NCBI GenBank assembly: GCA_964017065.1
Contig: OZ024783.1
Span: forward strand, 6,071,572-6,135,571
Direction: 5' to 3'
DNA length: 64,000 bases
Source: Haliclona indistincta
Lineage: Eukaryota > Porifera > Demospongiae > Haplosclerida > Chalinidae
Program-made: the position numbers and the translations under genes
Part shown: positions 60,822 to 64,000 of the stretch, piece after piece
How positions within the stretch are numbered: the stretch's first letter is position 1
How the letters are laid out: every line of letters begins with the position of its first letter
The notes under the pieces: generated by a model
Databases searched by the model: none
Told to the model about the DNA's origin: nothing
What the model saw: only the letters and a program-made list of their open reading frames with translations

Positions 60822-63800
60822 TTACAAGTCGGTTGTAGGCTCCTCCTCTTCCATTTGTACTTTCTTCAAAGAGCTGAGTGAATGCGATGAGCTGATATTG
60901 CCTGATTCAGCATCTACTGATTTCGATGTCAGTGCAGTTTCTATCACTTCGTAGACATTACTTGTCGGTTCTTCTTTGGGTGAAAGGGAGATTTCTACCA
61001 GTTCATAATCATGCGCTTCATTTGATTTCAGAGTGGTTTCCACTTCTTCGTAGTCATTGCTCGTCAGTGCTTCTTCGTACTCAGCTGTTTTCTCTTCAAA
61101 TCCTACAGTGGTGTAGTCATTTCCACCACTTGGTAAAGGCTCTTTTTCATCAGGTTCGTTGTGTTCATCAATTGTTGTCACTATTAGTCCAGCAGGAAAT
61201 GACACATTCTTGACATTTCTTTGTAAGGTTGATGCTTCATATTCACTGCTTTTCAGAGCGTAGCTATCTCTTTGTCCTGCACTACTGTCAAAGTTTGAGA
61301 GCTTGCGAGAACGTCGATTACGCCATATTTGACTGACATTAGCAGAGGATGTCAACACAGAGATTTCTCTGCCAGTTGCCATGTGGAACCATCTTGCCCA
61401 AGTTGTTCGAACTTGCTTTGAACGCAATGTCTGCAAGCAGAACACCATGACTCCTTGAAAGGCAGTGCAAATAATAAATATGGCAGAGAAGAAGTCACGA
61501 AGAGCTGCCACTCTAACACCTTCTGTTGCTAATAGACCAATGCCCCAACCCAAGCCAAAGAGAACTGATAAGGTTGCTGCTGCGATCAGTTGCTGCTTTG
61601 TCTTGACTCGATTCTTTTTGTCTCCATCACCTTTTTGATAGTTTTTACAGCAAAGAGTAGCCAGAATGATAGTGTAGACAGTCCAGTTGAACAAATAGAT
61701 GACCACAAACGGCACTATCACACCAATATAGAAGGGAACACCATGTGCACGACACCTGAATTAAGAGGTGTCAATAAATTTTCCTACTGCTTTTGAAGTT
61801 ACTTACACATTTGAATGCATGTATGAACTTGGACTAGGAGCAAAACAAAAAAGCACCACAAACACTGGAACAACTGCAAGGGGATCATGGTCACCAAGAG
61901 TTATGGTTAGGTCATTGTTTTAACTTACCCCAACATATCACAGTGACTTTGATGACATAGTGACTAATACTGTGACCCAGTACAACCACTAACTTCATGT
62001 ACAGGTTGATAGCTTCAGCAGCCATCACCATGAACACTACCAGCATGAAATAGTGTAACATGATAGAGACTATGGCACACAATGCAGGAGCACTACTGCT
62101 GTGGATGGAGAAGATAAAAAATATGTATAATCCGAGTAGAGCAAAACAGAGATTGAGCAACAGCTGTCCATGATCAGAGAGACGCAGTTTCCTATAGAGC
62201 ATATAAAGTTGAAGATGCTTATGAAGCATGAATAAAACTGACCGTGTGCCGATATAAGAAACTATGGTGAGTAGAAGACCAGCTATGGACAGTATCACAC
62301 CAATGTATGACACAGCATCTAGGAAAAAGTCTTCAGGACGATTTGAAACAGGCGGGTCACCAAATTGTGGTGAGACATCCTGCAATGGACTATGTAAACT
62401 ATAGTTTCAAATACTGATTTGATTTGCTATACCAGTAAAATGGCAAAGTTGGTGAGATGATTGCATCTGCAAGTGACATCAGTAATGTTTGGATTAGAGC
62501 TGTTGCTGGTATTACATCCTTCAGATGACCATCCTCCATAACCATCTAACAAAAGCATGACTGAATTGTAGCAATTTTATGTATGCTACTAACCATCAAG
62601 GGCCTGATCCCAGAATGAACAAACTGGTTCAGTACCATTAACATTCTACGTAAAAGATCAAGCTCAATATTTTTGTCAAAGCACAGAATCAGCTTACTGG
62701 GTTTCTTTGGAACACAGCCATGATTGGTGGATCCAGATTTCTAACTCTCTGTACTCCCACTACACCAGCTGATATGACGATGCTAGCTACCTCCATATTA
62801 TTAGTATCTCTTCTCAAAAACAATGAGTTAGTGGTGAACACAGACATTGTAACTCTGGTGCCATTAGCCTTCTGAAGCAAGTTACTCGGTAGGGACAGTG
62901 AACCAGTTGATCTCTCATTGCTCATCATCATGTTTACCATTAGTTGATCAATTCTCTGATCGTCAAAGCTTTCAATGACTGCGCTAATGCTGAGTCCAGC
63001 GAATGTCATGGGGTCTACTTTCTGGACTGAGACAGCAAAAGTTGATTGAGTGAGAAGAGCAGACGTCTCGTTCTCTGGGATAGGAAGGTTCTCACTAACT
63101 CTTTCCACAGCATCTAACAATCTACAGAAAGTACATAAAATAATTTTTTATTGCAATCAATGAAGAATCAACATACTTAGCTGAGCTGTTTGCATCTGCT
63201 TGACTCTCTTGAAGTACCATCGGCTCAGCTCTTACAATATTGTCCACAACATTGAGAAAGTTTTCAGATAACTACATAAAGGTGAGATGTCTCTAATACG
63301 AGCACCTATCGATAACTTACAGTTTTGTTTCCTTCAACATCTTCAGTAGAAGCTACTAATACTGTCACAGAAGCAGACACATCATCACTCATGATCTCAT
63401 TTGATGAATTAGTGAACACCTCCAGTCTATCAAGTCGTTCCTCAGTTTCTAACTATAATTATACGAGAGATAATAGGTACAAATTACTGATGTGTAATTA
63501 CTGCTGATAACTGGCAGATTCTTCTCGCATTGTCACTCAAGTTGCAAGGATCAACATTAGCTGTATCCCACTGTGCTCCATTGATGAAATTACCTCCACA
63601 GCGTCGAGTAGCTACCTGGGCTGTAATATTCAGAGTACCACACGGACATGTCACCACAGCAACTTCTGCCAGATTAGTCTCTGGCCAAGCGATAGTGATC
63701 GTCAAGTTTCCATCTCCAGAAACAGATGGTATAAGAGTGGTAGTTGATCGACAACCATCTGTGTAGGAAAAATTAAAATTTTAAAGTGCTCACATGCACA

Positions 63801-64000
63801 TTGCAGCTGGACACTATAAGACTCACCAAATCTATCTACCTCAGCGATATCAATACTGATTTGGAGCATAATTTGTGCCTGCACTCTCTCCATCTCTTGA
63901 AGCACTTCTTGTCGTAGCATTTCACTCCCAGCTCCATCATCAGTAATCAGTGTGATCAGTATAGGAACATCTCGCATTGTTGCACTAAAAATATGAAGTC
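60822..64000 (-). CDS. Adhesion GPCR H, 3' part (GAIN-7TM-tail), runs off the window
   Basis: Exons on the minus strand: 63984-63827, 63758-63502, 63452-63321, 63271-63177, 63121-62698, 62645-62594, 62545-62433 (GPS motif [13 protein letters not shown]), 62379-62243, 62191-61929, 61873-61807 and 61755-60822. All lengths match the intact paralogs and no frameshift was seen. The upstream NIDO/FN3/Ig part would lie beyond 64000. TM1 is [20 protein letters not shown] and TM6 holds [13 protein letters not shown]. The tail is the richest in the family: NDYTTV, EYEEA, NDYEEV, HDYELV and NVYEVI, ending TTDL, a possible class I PDZ ligand. The closest relative is pseudogene B. It is tail-to-tail with receptor E, with the peroxidase between. 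Confidence 0.88.

Overview
The window looks like compact invertebrate, probably sponge (demosponge), nuclear DNA. It is AT-rich, with introns mostly 45-100 bp bounded by GT-AG, and with metazoan extracellular domains (NIDO, fibronectin III, Ig, EGF, GAIN/GPS) fused to family-B-type seven-helix receptors. The taxon is inferred from gene style; no species marker was found.

The dominant content is a cluster of paralogous adhesion GPCRs (aGPCRs), called A-E and H here. A (498-15489, +) is decaying and carries a MITE plus a young Ty3-type LTR retrotransposon. B (about 16960-19917, +) is a 5'-truncated, frameshifted copy. C (21832-31528, +) is an intact 32-exon gene; its exons sum to 7680 nt, or 2559 residues. 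D (36417-43095, +) has lost ten FN3 exons and one Ig exon and has a frameshift in NIDO. E (about 47020-56454, +) is intact except for a 1-nt slip just after the ATG. H (60822 to beyond 64000, -) is intact as far as visible. The full-length order is signal peptide, NIDO, about 11 FN3, Ig, Ig, EGF, Ig, GAIN with an HL/T cleavage site, 7TM, and a cytoplasmic tail of repeated Tyr-x-x-Val/Ile motifs.

A second gene type is a secreted, probably GPI-anchored plant/fungal-type heme peroxidase (57160-58373, -). Decayed copies lie at 16150-16580 and 60087-60500. A with its peroxidase relic and B matches E with the peroxidase and H, including flanking DNA, so the locus grew by segmental duplication, with H inverted relative to B.

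The 31.5-36.4 kb and 43.1-47.0 kb gaps are repeat-rich. They hold a hAT-like MITE with its target duplication, a long palindrome of about 350-bp arms, a 154-bp inverted repeat pair, a 600-bp dispersed repeat, LINE-like fragments and 7TM relics.

Working picture: a fast-evolving family of surface receptors with a modular, swappable ectodomain, an autoproteolytic GPCR core and a phosphotyrosine-type tail, interleaved with an extracellular peroxidase. A role in recognition or immunity is inference only. Frameshifts were judged by comparing paralogs by eye; some could be assembly errors in a near-identical array.
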